Assembly: GCF_019703515.2 (NCBI RefSeq)
Contig: NC_059374.1
Location: 16,437,095 to 16,501,094, forward strand
Source of the DNA: Myxocyprinus asiaticus
Taxonomy: Eukaryota > Chordata > Actinopteri > Cypriniformes > Catostomidae
Direction of reading: 5' to 3'
Length of the DNA: 64,000 bases
Shown here: piece after piece, positions 34,008 to 45,339 of the stretch
Numbering within the stretch: the first letter of the stretch is position 1
Layout: each line of letters starts with the position of its first letter
Notes under the pieces: model-generated
Seen by the model: only the letters and a program-made list of their open reading frames with translations
Databases searched by the model: none
Told to the model about the DNA's origin: nothing
Translations under genes and position numbers: made by a program

Positions 34008-36916
34008 TCATAATACTGATGAAGAAAATTGTTTTTGCAGTGTGGCCAATTTAAAGAAGATTTTCTGCACTTCTTGTAATAGGACCCCTCGCCCTGGGGT
34101 GCACCTTACTCTGGAAACCTCCACAACTCTGCACCTCAGCAAGACTAGGCTAGTGGATGAGAAATCAAAAGTGCAATCAAGCAAAGAAAAATAGAAGAGT
34201 CTGCAGTCTTCTCCATAGGCCTGGGAAGAGAATTTGTGGAGGGGCAGGTAGGAGCACAGACCAAATACTGTTCACTGTTTACAGATTAGAACTAGTTGTC
34301 TTAGAGCAGATGCACTGGAGGTCATTTATTCTCACTTTGTCAGAGTCTGGCCCATTAATCTAAATCAGGTACTGAGTCTGACTTGGGATTGCAGGGAGCT
34401 CAGTGCATTTCTCCTGTTATACTTTCATTCAGTAAAGGTTTAAGATACTCATCCATCTGGAACACTGCAGTGTAAATACGCTAGCAACAGTTCACGCTTG
34501 CTGTGTTCCACCTGTGCAGAATGACAAAAGAGCACTTAAAACATTAATGTCGAATAAAACGCTTTCAGCAATAACACATATTTGTTAAATTTTGTGCCAC
34601 ATTGTCATATTAGATCATTACAACATACTGTATAACAATAACATTGACAAAGTAGATAAACTGAAACAAAATGACTGCTAAAATCTGTTGTTTTGTAAGC
34701 TAGTATTCTTTTTGATTTTTATATAAGTGTGGTGCACAATGCTTTCATGCTATTAGCCCCTGCATTATCTGAAAATGTGTTTTTATTTTCCAAATTGATA
34801 AATGCACAATATAAAATTCTAGAAGATTTGTCTACACAAATCTTGTCTAGAACATTTTGCCCCTGATCAGCACCCTTTGTTGTTCCAGGAACAATGTTTC
34901 TACCAACCAATCAGAGCCCTAACCCTAAATAAGAAATAAATGATTGGTTTATAGGGATGTTGTTCCAGGAATAACATGTTGATTCAGGAACATGTCCTAC
35001 CAATGAAATTCATAATTCACACAAAAAATAAAAAAATAAAATAAATACGTGTGAACACGTGTGCCTCTGTGAACGAGCTTATCTTGCTCACTGGAGAATG
35101 ACTTAAATTGCTTTTGTATGCCTTCAGAACTTATGTTCCACAAAAGAAACTTATATGGGTTTGAAACTACACAAGCGTGAATATATTTTGACAGAATTTT
35201 CAACTATTCCTAGATTTAGCAATGAAAAGTCATAACACATTGTTCAAACTTGACACCAGGGGCGGACCGGCAGCGATAAGCTGAAATGGGCCGCCGCGTT
35301 ATGCAGAACAGGCCCCGACTGGCTGAAGAGGGCGCCAGCAACACCCCCAGAGCTCCTGAGGTAATTGGCCCTCTAAATGAGGTAGGTAAACCCTAATGTG
35401 CAACCAATTCTGTAAAACTGATTTTTATCGATTTTGTTGTTTGTTTTCTTAAAGTACAATGTCTTTGCCTCTTGATATGGCCTCTCGGTGGACAATTTGT
35501 TGGTGAACTAAGCAGGAAATGCTGACAACTCTCTTTGTTTGTCTCCCTCCCATTTCTCACTCTGTCTTTCTCTCTCCATCTACCTTGCACATAAGAATAG
35601 CTAATCAAATGCAAAACCTTTGTGCCTGAGACAGGATTCAGCATGTGAATGTGCTGCAGATTACCTGTAACATTTCAGATTTTGAGGAGGTGGGGTGTTC
35701 TCCACAGCTTCAGTGTGAAGCTTATAATCTCCCACCACTGGAATGTTCACTTGAAGTCCCACTTCCATGCTTAGGCTAGCGGTTAAATGGAACACAGCTC
35801 TGTGGGCTTAACATGATTTACTCAAGTAGGACATCAACATCCTTGTTGGCCTTGGAACAGCATTCCAATCTACCAATAAGATTTTAGGGTTAAGGGAAGG
35901 GTTAGGATTAGGGCCAAGTCTAGATGCTTTCTTTTTGGTGGGAATTTTTTGTCGCTTTTTTGCCATTTTTCCACCATCAGTCCAAATGTTTCTTGCTGCG
36001 AAACCATGCTGTTTAATGCTGATCCGGGCCAGTTGGCATGGTTGCAGTTTCTTTTTCCACTGTGGTGCTTGAATATACTTAACAAATACATCAGCTGGTG
36101 ATAGCATGAGGGTTAAACATTGGAGCTTCTCATATTCCAGTGTTTAGGACTGTTTTTCCCCTGGATTTAATCTACTAAAACTCTGGAAAGACATGTAACA
36201 TGTCACAAAAGGGAAAGCAAAGAGAAAAAGGCAAAAGGTTTGACATCATTGGCTGAGGGGTTGTGCATTCCACCAGAAATGAAAAAGATGAAATCTATTG
36301 ACAAAATATTATACTTGAGCAATACAATGATATATTATATTAGTTTTAATGATCTAGCTAGTGTAATCTACCTCCCTGATGAAAAAGACGTAAAGAAAAA
36401 TAATGTACTATACTTGCTAAAACATCACCATAAAATCATGAAGGTAAACCAGACATATCAGACATTTTTAATAGTTTTATTAACCTCACCATAGCTAACT
36501 TTTCCAGCTACCTAGAAACAAATGAGTTACCTTGGCACTGACAAATTGATAATCGTGAGTCACCACATACTAAAGCAAATCCACCAGCTCAGTTGAGCAA
36601 AGTTAGCTAACCGTGCTGATAAATCCACCCCGAGGACGGTTTGTAATTGGGCCATGCCATACCATATATTGGCTATAGCTCAATTATGATTTATTTAAAT
36701 ATCAACTTAATCTCAAAAGTTTCTCCTAAAATTCCATTAAAATAATTCATTAAAATGTTTAATAAATGGATAGTTCCGACCCTGAATTCTGATTGGACGA
36801 TTTGTGTTCAAAGCTGTTGTAAAATGACTATATATACACATCTGGCATTGCAAATTCTGTATTAATGCCCCAAGTTGCCTACCAACCATGAACAGCCTGC
36901 AGTTTGGAAAATGAAC
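34008..36916. other. Mostly anonymous DNA with repeat scraps
   Basis: At 34860-34990 'tgttgttccaggaa' motifs recur in both orientations. At 35135-35215 there is a foldback half-copy, and at 35255-35290 'ggggcggaccggcag' resembles a DNA-transposon end. Frames at 35808-36107 and 36240-36494 show no domain. No host exon could be defended. Confidence 0.4.
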
Positions 36917-38087
36917 TACACTCACCAAGCACTTTATTAGGAACACTGTAGTAATATTGGTTAAGACATACCTTTGTTCTCAAAACAGCCTAAATTCTTC
37001 ATGACATGGATTCCACAAGATGCTGGAAACATTTCTTTGAGATTCTGGTCCATGTTTGCATGATTGCATCACTCAATTTCTGCAGATTTGTCAGCTGCAC
37101 ATTCATGCCGTGAATCTCATGTTCTACCACATCCCAAAGGAGTTCAATTGGATTCAGATCCGGTGACTGGAAGGCCACTGAAGAACAGTAAACTCATTGT
37201 CATGTTCATGAAATCAGTTTGAGACACATTTTGCTTTGTATCATGGTGCATAATCATGCTGGAAGTAGCCAATAGAAGATGGGTAAATTTTGGCCATAAA
37301 GGGATGCACATGGTCAGCAACTATATTCAAATAGGCTGTGACATTCAAGCGATGATTAATTGGTATTAACAGGCCCAAAATTTGCCGAAAAAACAGTCGC
37401 CACACCATAACACCACCGCCACCAGCCTGGACTGTTGACACAAGGCAGGTTTGAGTCCATGGATTCATGCTGTTGGTGCCAAATTCTGACCCTACCATCT
37501 GTGTGCCTCAGCAGAAACTGAGATTCATCAGAGCAGACTACGTATTTCCAGTCTTCAACTGTCCAGTTTTGGTGAGCCTGTCACCACCTCAGCCTCAGCT
37601 TTCTGTTCTTGACTGACAGAAGTGGAACCCGACATGGGCTTCTGCTGTTGTAGCCCATCTGCCTCAAGGTTGGACGTGTTGTGCATTCTGAGATGTTATT
37701 CTGCTCAACATATTTGTACAGACTTTCTGTCAGCTCGAACCAGTCTGGCCATTCTCTGTTGACCTCTCTCATCAATAAGGCATTTTTGTCTGCAGAACTG
37801 CCACTCACTGGATGTTATTTTGTTTTTGGCACAATTCTGAGTAAACTCTAGAGACTGTTGAACGTGAAAATCCCAGGAGATCAGCAGTTACAGAAATACT
37901 CAAACCAGCCCATTTGGCACCAACAATCATGCCACTGTCGAAATCACAGTGGCTCAATCATTTTTTCCCCATTCTGATGGTTGATGTGAACATTAACTGA
38001 AGCTCCTGACCCATATCTGCATGATTTTATGCAATGCTTCCATACGATTGTACAGGTGTTCCTAATAAAGTTGTCACTGAGTGCATA
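36917..38087 (-). mobile_element. Tc1-like transposon, decayed
   Basis: The left terminus CACTCACCAAGCACTTTATT (36919 on) continues as 'aggaacac'. The right terminus is its imperfect inverse 'gttcctaataaagttgtcac', followed by TGAGTG. TA lies at 36917-36918. The length (about 1.17 kb) matches the usual size of a single-gene Tc1 element. The transposase is on the minus strand and broken. Confidence 0.8.
37030..37980 (-). pseudogene. Tc1-like transposase pseudogene
   Basis: The N-terminal frame (37581-37808) has a helix-turn-helix-like region ending RQMGYNSRSPCRVPLLSVKN. The next frame (37241-37498) has GGGGVMVWRLF, HRLNVTAYLNIVADHVHPFM and the catalytic-Asp region GYFQHDYAP, then a stop. The final part, with the catalytic-Glu block, survives only in another frame near 37120-37160. 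Such enzymes cut and paste DNA at TA sites. At least one stop and two frame changes are present. Confidence 0.75.
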
Positions 38088-38149
38088 TTACTTGGCGGAA
38101 GTTTCGTCCCTCCTTTTTCTTTAAAAAAAAAAAAAAAAAAGCAAAAATA

Positions 38150-38249
38150 AAGGTTGCAGTGATGCACTTACAATGGAAGTGAATGGAGACATTTTTTGGA
38201 GGGTTTAAAGGCAGAAATGTGAAGCTTATAATTTTAAAAAAGCACTTAC
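38150..38249 (+). repeat. Left half of an interrupted dispersed repeat
   Basis: It contains 'cttacaatggaagtgaatgg' and 'gaagcttataattttaaaaa', then GCACTTAC. The continuation (CTTACATTAAATATTCTGTT and so on) appears at 41782-41890, so about 3.5 kb of insertions separate the two halves. Confidence 0.65.
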
Positions 38250-38709
38250 TGTCACGTTTATGTGTTTTGATCATGTTTTGTGTTCATGTCTTTTATTTTG
38301 AAAGTTTAGTTCCTGTTCCTGTTCATGTCATGTGGTTTCCTGGTCAATGTCCTGTTTCCCTCCATGTTCATGTGTCTTGTTTTCATTGGTTTATTGTCTT
38401 GTTAACTTATTATCAGTCTTGTCATGTCTTTGGTTCATGTTTTAATATCTATTTATCTTGTTATTAGTTCAGTCTTGTCATTGGATTTTTATGTCATGTG
38501 GTTACCGATGTCCTTGTATTTAAACCCTCATGGTCCTTTGTCAGGTATTGTTAATGTAATGTTGTTTGGATGTCAAGTCAATTCAAGTCAAGTCAAGTTC
38601 ATGTTTATGTTCACGTTTTTTGGATTTCACGTTGATGTAAATAAACTGCACTTGGGTTCTTCACATCATCATCATCTTTGTCTGCCTGTCATTGCCAGCA
38701 TTCATTACA
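38250..38709 (+). repeat. Element A 5' LTR
   Basis: It runs TGTCACGTTTATGTGTTTTG to CCAGCATTCATTACA. It contains TATTTAAACCC (about 38516) and AATAAACTGCAC (about 38639), candidates for promoter and polyadenylation signals. Confidence 0.85.
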
Positions 38710-38725
38710 GAATACCTGACCTACT

Positions 38726-39508
38726 ATGAACCCAGCAGTTCAGCTCCTACACCTACGTTAGGGGAATCATCCCCTGGAGGAATATGTAGAGGACTTCTGT
38801 GCTCTGGCCTGCAGGGTGGACTTTAATGATATTGCCATCAAGGACTTTTACTGTCTTGGGCTGAATGAGCAGGTTTCCTCCCTGATGCCTGATGGTCAAA
38901 TTACCCTCAATCTGGCTCAGTTCATTGATTTAGCCCTACAATTGAGTGGTTCATCTTTCACTGTAGGAGTGGCTAAGGAGGAACTATGCACTCCTACAGT
39001 GACTGCCATGTCAGAGCCATCCACCGTCATGGCCCCCAAGCCAAAGTTCCCTGTCATGGCTGCCGAGCCAGCATCCCACGTCATGGTCGACGAGCCAGCA
39101 TCCCACGTCATGGTCGCTAAGCCAGGGTCCCACATCAGGGTCACCGAGCGCCAGGGTCCCACGTCAGGGTCGCCGAGCCAGGGTCCCACATCATGGTCTG
39201 CCCCATGCCATGTCACAGCCACATCTCAACCTGCTCCATGCCATGTCACAGCCACGCCTCAGTCTGCTCCATGCCATGTCACAGGGCAGCCTCAGTCTGC
39301 TCCATGCCCTGTTTTCACCAGACCATGCCCCACACCGTGTCTTGCCAGGCCACACCTCAATGACCCCGCCATCCCCCAGCTCCCTATTGAACTCTATGTG
39401 TTTTTGTTTGGGCTTCGGGAGCCTTCCCTTGTGGGGGGAGGGGGGGGATGTCACATTTATGTGTTTTGTTCATGTTTTGTGTTCATGTCTTATATTTTGA
39501 AAGTTTAG
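38726..39508 (+). pseudogene. Gypsy-type Gag frame of element A
   Basis: The start ATG at 38726 lies only 16 bases after the LTR. One in-frame TAG at 38759-38761 interrupts an otherwise open frame to about 39508. Residues after the stop include EEYVEDFCALACRVDFND and IKDFYCLGLNEQ, typical of the Gag (capsid-like) helical region of fish Gypsy elements. The second half is low-complexity. It has 9-residue repeats of the EPASHVMVD type, then about 11-residue repeats of the APCHVTATPQS type. It runs through the purine tract into the 3' LTR. No zinc knuckle is seen. Confidence 0.7.
39431..39448 (+). promoter_or_regulatory. Polypurine tract of element A
   Basis: GTGGGGGGAGGGGGGGAT directly precedes the 3' LTR. 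Such tracts prime second-strand DNA synthesis in LTR elements. Confidence 0.75.
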
Positions 39509-39915
39509 TTCCTGTTCATGTCATGTGGTTTCCTGGTCATGTGATGTCCTGTTTCCCTCCATGTTTGTGTGTCTTGTTTTCATTGGTTTATTGTTTGTTA
39601 ACTCATTATCAGTCTTGTCATGTCATTGGTTCATGTTTTAGTATATAGGTATCTTGTTATTGGTTCAGTCTCGTCATTGGTTGTTTATGTCATGTGGATA
39701 CTCATGTCCTTGTATTTAAACCCTCATGTTTGCCATGCTCCTTTGTCAGGTATTGTTAATGTAATGTTGTTTGGATGTCAAGTCATGTCAAGTCTAGATC
39801 AAGTTTATGTTTCTGTTCATGGTTTTTGGATTTCACATTGATGTAAATAAACTGCAATTGGGTTCTTCACATCATCATCATCTTCATCTGCCTGTCATTG
39901 CCAGCATTCGTTACA
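39449..39915 (+). repeat. Element A 3' LTR
   Basis: Direct repeat of 38250-38709, from TGTCACATTTATGTG to CAGCATTCGTTACA, with scattered substitutions and small indels. Confidence 0.85.
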
Positions 39916-40962
39916 CTTATGATGGACCTCATGTATTCAGATAGAAGACAAAGGCAGGCCTAACACAGTCGTAAAACCTAACTCAGGCCCCCAAATCAAG
40001 TCATAAATCTTACTGATAAAAACCGCACCAAAATCAAACAAAGGGAGTAGAAACAGACTACAAATCCCATGAAGCCTTGCTCACTAAAGGATCGAACTCT
40101 CAACTCCTATGGGATGAGGCACACAACAGAACGCACCTCAACCATGACATCATCAGGAGTAGAAATACCTCTGAAATGCTTCTGGGATTTGCTTCCAGCA
40201 ACTTTGTTCGCCGTGTGTAGACGCAGCTCATCGCTGCAGGTGCAGCCTCGTGGCACAAAGAAGTAACGTCCGACTTGAAACTGTGGCCATACAATCTCCA
40301 TCTTGCTGGACGAGTTGAGATTACTCTGTGTTCCACCGAACACACTAACGGATCCGAAGGAGACCACCGAGCAATCCGCATCTTCATCCGTTTGCCTGCA
40401 GAAGTGAAGAGAGAAAAGGTTTCTCTTCCATCTTCAATCAAGTCGACGTCGCTGATTTCTCTGCCAGCCTGCCGAGAATCAGCAGCCGTACCGCCCACCG
40501 ACAGAGCGAGGAAACGGCCTCCCGTCATCATCTCGAGGAACCGAGTTGGAGTTAAAGGACGGATGAACACACATTCTACGTCCTCATACGATTCAAGTAA
40601 GAGGTTTACGTCTGGGCAGAGATAGAATATTATAGTGTGTTATTCTTGTGTATCAAGGTTATTGCTTGTACAGTTTACGGACCGCCGTGTTCGCTCATTA
40701 TTAATACTCAGGGTATTAATTATCATGAATGAGATTTGCTGTATTGTAGTCCAACCACATTGGACTGTTGTGCATTTCCGCCATCGCAGGTGAGACCGGC
40801 AAACTGAGTTTATCCATTAAAGAATCAAAGACCGCAGGATGGTTTACGAGCCGTCCACCACGTCTCTGAGTGATAAACTAACAGCTGCTTTCTCTCCCAC
40901 GATCGCGAAACCGGCTTTGGGGACGTCACTTTATTCTCTCTCTCTCTCGAACTAATCACACA

Positions 40963-41011
40963 ACACACACACACACACACACACACGCACACTCTTTCTC
41001 ACACACACACA
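40963..41011. repeat. (CA)n microsatellite
   Basis: Interrupted CA repeats inside the presumed solo LTR. Confidence 0.9.
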
Positions 41012-41384
41012 CCCTCAGGTGTTATAGGAATATTTTAGTTTCCATATCTAATCATATCACTGTTTGGTTTGTAGTTGTAAGTCAGAAGTTTATTGACTAC
41101 ATTGTATTAATTATTAATTGATATTACTGCATAAATAAACTTTGTTATATTACAAAGAGAAGTGTTTTGGTTTGTTTTGCATACACCTGTGTCATGCTGA
41201 TGGGATGTCAGTGCTTGGATTCAAGCCTTCATTCATTGTTTTTGTTTTTTTTCTTTCTGAAAATCAATATTCTTCGGATGTCGATTTTCCTAAGAAAACA
41301 ATCTAATATTGAGAATGTTATACTATCTGGTTATTAGTCCCTGATTCCAGGGTGGTGCCCAATCAATGTTAATCCTTATTAATA

Positions 41385-41612
41385 TTCTATTGATTTTTGA
41401 TAATTGATAATTATCTTTGATAATTGTTGAATTTGAATGATCAAAAAGCTAGTGTTAATTTTAATTAATGTTTCATCGATGTTAACAATTAACGATTATC
41501 TTTGATAATTGTTGATTTAAAGGATTAGAAAAAGCTAACATTGATTCTCATCAATGTTCTATTGATTTTAATAATTAATAATTATCTTTGATAATTATTA
41601 ATTATTGCTAAT
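41385..41612 (+). repeat. Imperfect 86-bp tandem repeat, ~2.6 units
   Basis: The block 'attatctttgataattgttg' occurs near 41411 and 41495 and, altered, near 41581. Neighbouring 'aaagctaac(a)ttgatt' text also repeats. It lies near the right end of the presumed LTR. Confidence 0.75.
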
Positions 41613-41781
41613 AACCAAACCCGCTCCTAAACATAGCGTACTACATTTACTGGAGCCCCATATGAGGTTTTAATGAGTTAAGATTCAATAAATTAATTTA
41701 AATATTAATTAATAACTAAATAAATAATTATCAATTATTTCTGATAGTAACACTGATCTAAACAACCAGTAAAACCCTGCA

Positions 41782-41890
41782 CTTACATTAAATATTCTGT
41801 TTAAACTTGTGAGTTATTTGAGTTGTAACATTTAAAAATGGTCCCCCATTCACTTCCATTGTAAGTGACTCAATGGAACCAAAATATTCC
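41782..41890 (+). repeat. Right half of the interrupted dispersed repeat
   Basis: It continues the repeat broken at 38249: CTTACATTAAATATTCTG, 'gttatttgagttgtaac' and then 'cccattcacttccattg'. Confidence 0.6.
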
Positions 41891-43104
41891 TTTAATACAA
41901 CTGCATGATAACTGCAAAAAAAACAATTAATGTTTTTTTAAAAATTGATATCTTCATCTTATTGACCCACGGCCAGAGCACGGGTAATGGTTGAAACAGG
42001 GGCCCAAAGAAAGGCTATATTGTTATTCCATGATATTATCATAAAAACATTATATACTATAATAACATGCTATTGGTAGGAATAAAACATCCCTATAATC
42101 TGTCTTGTCTCCTCCCATGTTAACTAATATATTTATATATAGATATAGGAAGCTATATTTGTGCTGAGTACACAAACAGGTTTTCTCTCAGAAGTTTAGT
42201 CTCTTTTATTCTTTATGTTTAGTCATTTAATCCACCGCTGCTACAGCCATTAAAGCGGCACTTGTTCACTGTCGAACGTCAAGTCCTCTGTGGTGGGAAA
42301 TTATCATGTTGTTATGCATTATCCACGGGTTTATTTGTGAGGTGTTATGGAAAATATAAAGAGTCATTCTGCAGTGGGTCACTGCTTTAAAGCTACACTA
42401 TGTAACTTTTTTTGGTTAAAAAATAACAAAATGTTATGAGAGAATGCAACAAAAATCTTCCAATCTGTCACGTTTATGTGTTTTTTTCATGTTTTGTGTT
42501 ATCTTGTTAGATAACAAGATAACAAGATAACAAGACTCTGAACACAAACCAGTGACAACAAAACACATGGAACAAGAGAGGATTACATGAGGGAACAGAT
42601 CACATGACATGGCAATGAAACAGGAATAAACTTTCAAAATAAAAGACATGAACACAAAACATGAACAACATAAACCATGTCTTTACCCAAATACACTTCG
42701 ATAAACCTATAATAATGATTTATATTTTAGAGATGTCAGGACGGATTTCACGGGAAATTGCGTACATATTACGCCCATGCGTGTTGACGTCATATCCGTA
42801 CACAGAGAAAAGAAGCTCCAGCTACTGTAGCGCGTGTAAAAAAGGCTCATTACACTGTTGGATGCTGTGAACTACATGTTTACTACATTTTCTGTGACCC
42901 AAAGCACTCTGGTTAGATTGAAGCAAGTTATTCTGCATCGAAGATGCGCATATGTGGTATTGTGCTGCTCTGAATTGGAGCTTTTGAACTTTGATAGTTT
43001 TGTGTGATAACAGGTTATATATAGTTATTTAGCCTATTTATTTGTTGAATATCTGTTCATTATTCTGTTAAAGGGCTGAGCTTAGCGTCCATATATCCCT
43101 ATGT
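41891..43104. other. Anonymous DNA plus DNA-element scraps
   Basis: At 42385-42420 'taaagctacactatgtaact' is a fish repeat end. At 42730-42800 'ttacgcccatgcgtgttgac' may be another. The inverted LTR pieces at 42466-42670 are listed separately. No gene recognised. Confidence 0.4.
42466..42670. repeat. Head-to-head fragments of the element A LTR family
   Basis: The start of the LTR (TGTCACGTTTATGTG, to about 42500) is followed by three 'ataacaagat' units. Then comes an inverted LTR start region (42545-42670) containing 'ctttcaaaataaaagacatg' and 'aacacaaaacatgaac'. The two pieces face each other around the short repeat. Confidence 0.65.
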
Positions 43105-43320
43105 AACGTCCTGGTTACTTTCGTAACTTCCGTTCCCTGATGGAGGGAACGAGACATGTGTCGATGTAGTGACACTAGGGGTCACTCTTGGGAGCCCCGG
43201 ACACCTCTGCTTTTTTTAAAAAGGCCAATGGGAATTGGCGAGTTGAATTTGCATGCCACTCCCCGGACATATGGGTATAAAAGGAGCTGGTATGCAACCA
43301 CTCATTCAGGTTTTGTGCTG
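43105..43320. repeat. DIRS copy 2 left inverted terminal repeat
   Basis: It starts AACGTCCTGGTTACTTTCGT. From 'tgtcgatgtagtgacactag' to 'ggtatgcaaccactcattca' it is the reverse complement of 49000-49135. It carries GGTATAAAAGG at 43274-43284. Confidence 0.85.
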
Positions 43321-43379
43321 AGGAGCCGAGACAAAGTCCCAGTCATTTCAGCGGGTAGTTCAGTATTGTGGCAGGAGGG

Positions 43380-43490
43380 ACACGACATCTCATTCCCTCC
43401 ATCAGGGAACAGAGGTTACGAAAGTAACCAGGACGTTCCCTGTCTGTCACTCACTCGACGTTGTGTCGATGTAGTGACGCTAGGGGTCCC
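43380..43490. repeat. DIRS copy 2 internal complementary region
   Basis: GGTTACGAAAGTAACCAGGA at about 43412 is the inverse of the left outer end, and is joined to 'ccctgtctgtcactcactcg', the inverse of the right outer end (49139-49158). The two outer ends thus meet here in inverted form, the diagnostic internal junction of DIRS elements. Confidence 0.85.
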
Positions 43491-44239
43491 TGTACAAAAT
43501 GCAACAATAAGCTGAACTGTGTTACGTGGACTGGCGGTGCGAGATGGGTAGACCACTGTGTGCCTCGTAGCCAGTGCACCAGGCCATCACGTAACCTCCC
43601 CCAACGGTCTTCGGGAACAAGTCGGCTGCCCAAAAAATAGGGACAGGCTAGCCCAGTTGTGGCCTCTTTTCCTCTCTTTTCTCCCCAAAAAGAGTGGAAT
43701 TTGTTTACCGACTGGGGCCATAAGTGTCTACATCAGGGGGGGTGTCACTCCCAAGGGGAAGACACCGCTGAGACCACACCCCGCCCGGGGGGGGGGGATT
43801 TTGAGTGGAAATATGTCACATGGTCTTACCGAGTCTTGTCGGAAGTATGTCATGTGTAGAAGTCCCATGGTAGGTCCTACCCGAGAGGGGAGGAACTCTA
43901 CAAACATGGTGACTGGGGTCAGAGGAACCTCTGCCCAAGGAAGACGCAGTTTACCAACAGGGAAATTTTTTAGCGGCAGATATACATCACATGGGGCCAC
44001 ATATGGGGAACCAGCACTTGTGTAGCACCTACCCCAGTACAGGGCTTAGTTAGCACATGTACTGGGCTGGCAGCGAGTTTCTCCGCAAACTTGTCTGCCA
44101 CAGGGTTAAGGAGGAAAGTCATCCAGGGATCACCACTTTGTGAACACTACTGGGAGTCAACAGTGCACGTCTTCACCTCAAAGGAGGGAAAGACGCTATG
44201 CGCGATTGGTACACCCGGCCAGCTGTCCCGGAACTTACC

Positions 44240-45192
44240 TTTTCATACCTGACAAAACAAGGTGTTGGGTGTTGCCCAGCCCGCTGCTCTACGGGTGTCT
44301 GCTAGAGAGGCGCCATTGGTCAGGTCCCAAGAGGCTGCCACACTTCTGGTAGAATGGGCTCGTAGCCCCATGGGGTCGGCACGTGCTGAACGTAATATGC
44401 CATCACGATGGCGTCAATGATCCAATGGGCGATCCTCTATTTGGAGACAGCGGTTCATTTCCGCTGTCCGCCAAAGCAGACAAAGAGCTGCTCGGAGTTT
44501 CTAAAGCTCTGCGTGCGATCCAAATAGATGCTTAAAGTGCACACTGGGCACAGAAATGCCAAGGTTGGGTCTGCCTCCTCCTGGGGCAGCACTTGCAGGT
44601 TCACCACCTGATTCCTAAATGGGGTCGTGGGAACCTTGGGCACATAGCCCGGTTGGGGTCTCAGGATCATGTTTCACTGACAGAGAACCCCTGCAGGTCC
44701 CCTACCCTCTTGATGGAAGTGAGCGCAGTCAAGAGGGAAGTCTTCAAAGAGAGTGCCTTTAGCTCGGCTGACTCCAACGGCTCAAAGGGAGCTCCCCTTG
44801 GTCCACGAAGGACTACAGAGAGATCCCATGAGGGAATGAGGCGTGGTCTGGGGGGGGTTCAACCTCCTAGCACCTCTCAGGAACCTGATGATCAAGTCGT
44901 GCTTCCCCAAATACTTACCATCCACTGCATTGTGATGTGCCGAAATGACGGCTACATACACCTTCAAGGTGGAGGGGGACAGCCACCCCTCCAACCTCTC
45001 CTGCAGGAAGGAAAGCACCGATCCGACTGCGCATCTCTGGGGGTCTTCACATCGGGAAGAACACCACTTAACAAACAGATGCCACTTCAAGGCATACAGG
45101 TGCCTCATAGAGGGAGTCCTAGCCTGAGTGATTGTGTCTACCACCGCAGATGGTAGGCCACTTAGGTATTCCACATCCCGTCCAGGGGCCAC
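44240..45192 (-). pseudogene. DIRS tyrosine recombinase, copy 2, broken
   Basis: The N-terminal part (44782-45192) contains RHLYALKWHLFVKWC and TLKVYVAVISAHHNAVDG, the core-binding region missing in copy 1. The middle frame (44455-44670) has PQPGYVPKVPTTPF and the FVCFGGQ block. The His-x-x-Arg box (AHSTR) is readable near 44350 in another frame. Two small deletions stand out against copy 1: about 36 bp near 44671, and about 34 bp near 44258 that removes the catalytic tyrosine codon. The enzyme would normally integrate the circular cDNA. Confidence 0.8.
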
Positions 45193-45339
45193 TGGAATAG
45201 AGGTTCCAGAGGTCTGGTTGCGGGGGCAAGATGGTGCCCCGTCTCTGAGAAAGAAGATCCTTCCTCAGGGGAATTCACCTGGGGGGGGCTGTCGCAAGGA
45301 GCGTGAGGTCCGAGAACCACGTCTGGGTGGGCCAGTAGG

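Larger units (their letters stand above)
38250..39915 (+). mobile_element. Gag-only LTR retrotransposon (element A)
   Basis: Two LTRs of about 460 bp flank a 740-bp interior that holds one Gag-like frame and a purine tract. The left flank is CTTAC (38245-38249). The right flank begins CTTA, where another insertion broke the duplication. No protease, RT, RNase H or integrase is present. The LTR sequence is unlike that of element C, but the leader (ATGAACCCAGCAG) is shared, which suggests related Gypsy ancestors. Confidence 0.8.
39920..41781. mobile_element. Probable solo LTR, ~1.86 kb
   Basis: It begins TGATGGACC and ends CCCTGCA, with CTTA directly before (39916-39919) and after (41782-41785). 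It sits inside element A's right target duplication. No protein domain is seen. The plus strand has AATAAA near 41129 and the interior has 86-bp imperfect repeats. The TG...CA ends and 4-bp duplication fit a retroviral-type LTR left by recombination, but the family is not identified. A frame at 40100-40570 on the minus strand is not recognised. Confidence 0.5.

Noticed and set aside
35808..36107. 99-codon Lys/Pro-rich frame on the minus strand
   Set aside because: No domain; overlaps repeat-like 'agggttaagggaagggttag' text.
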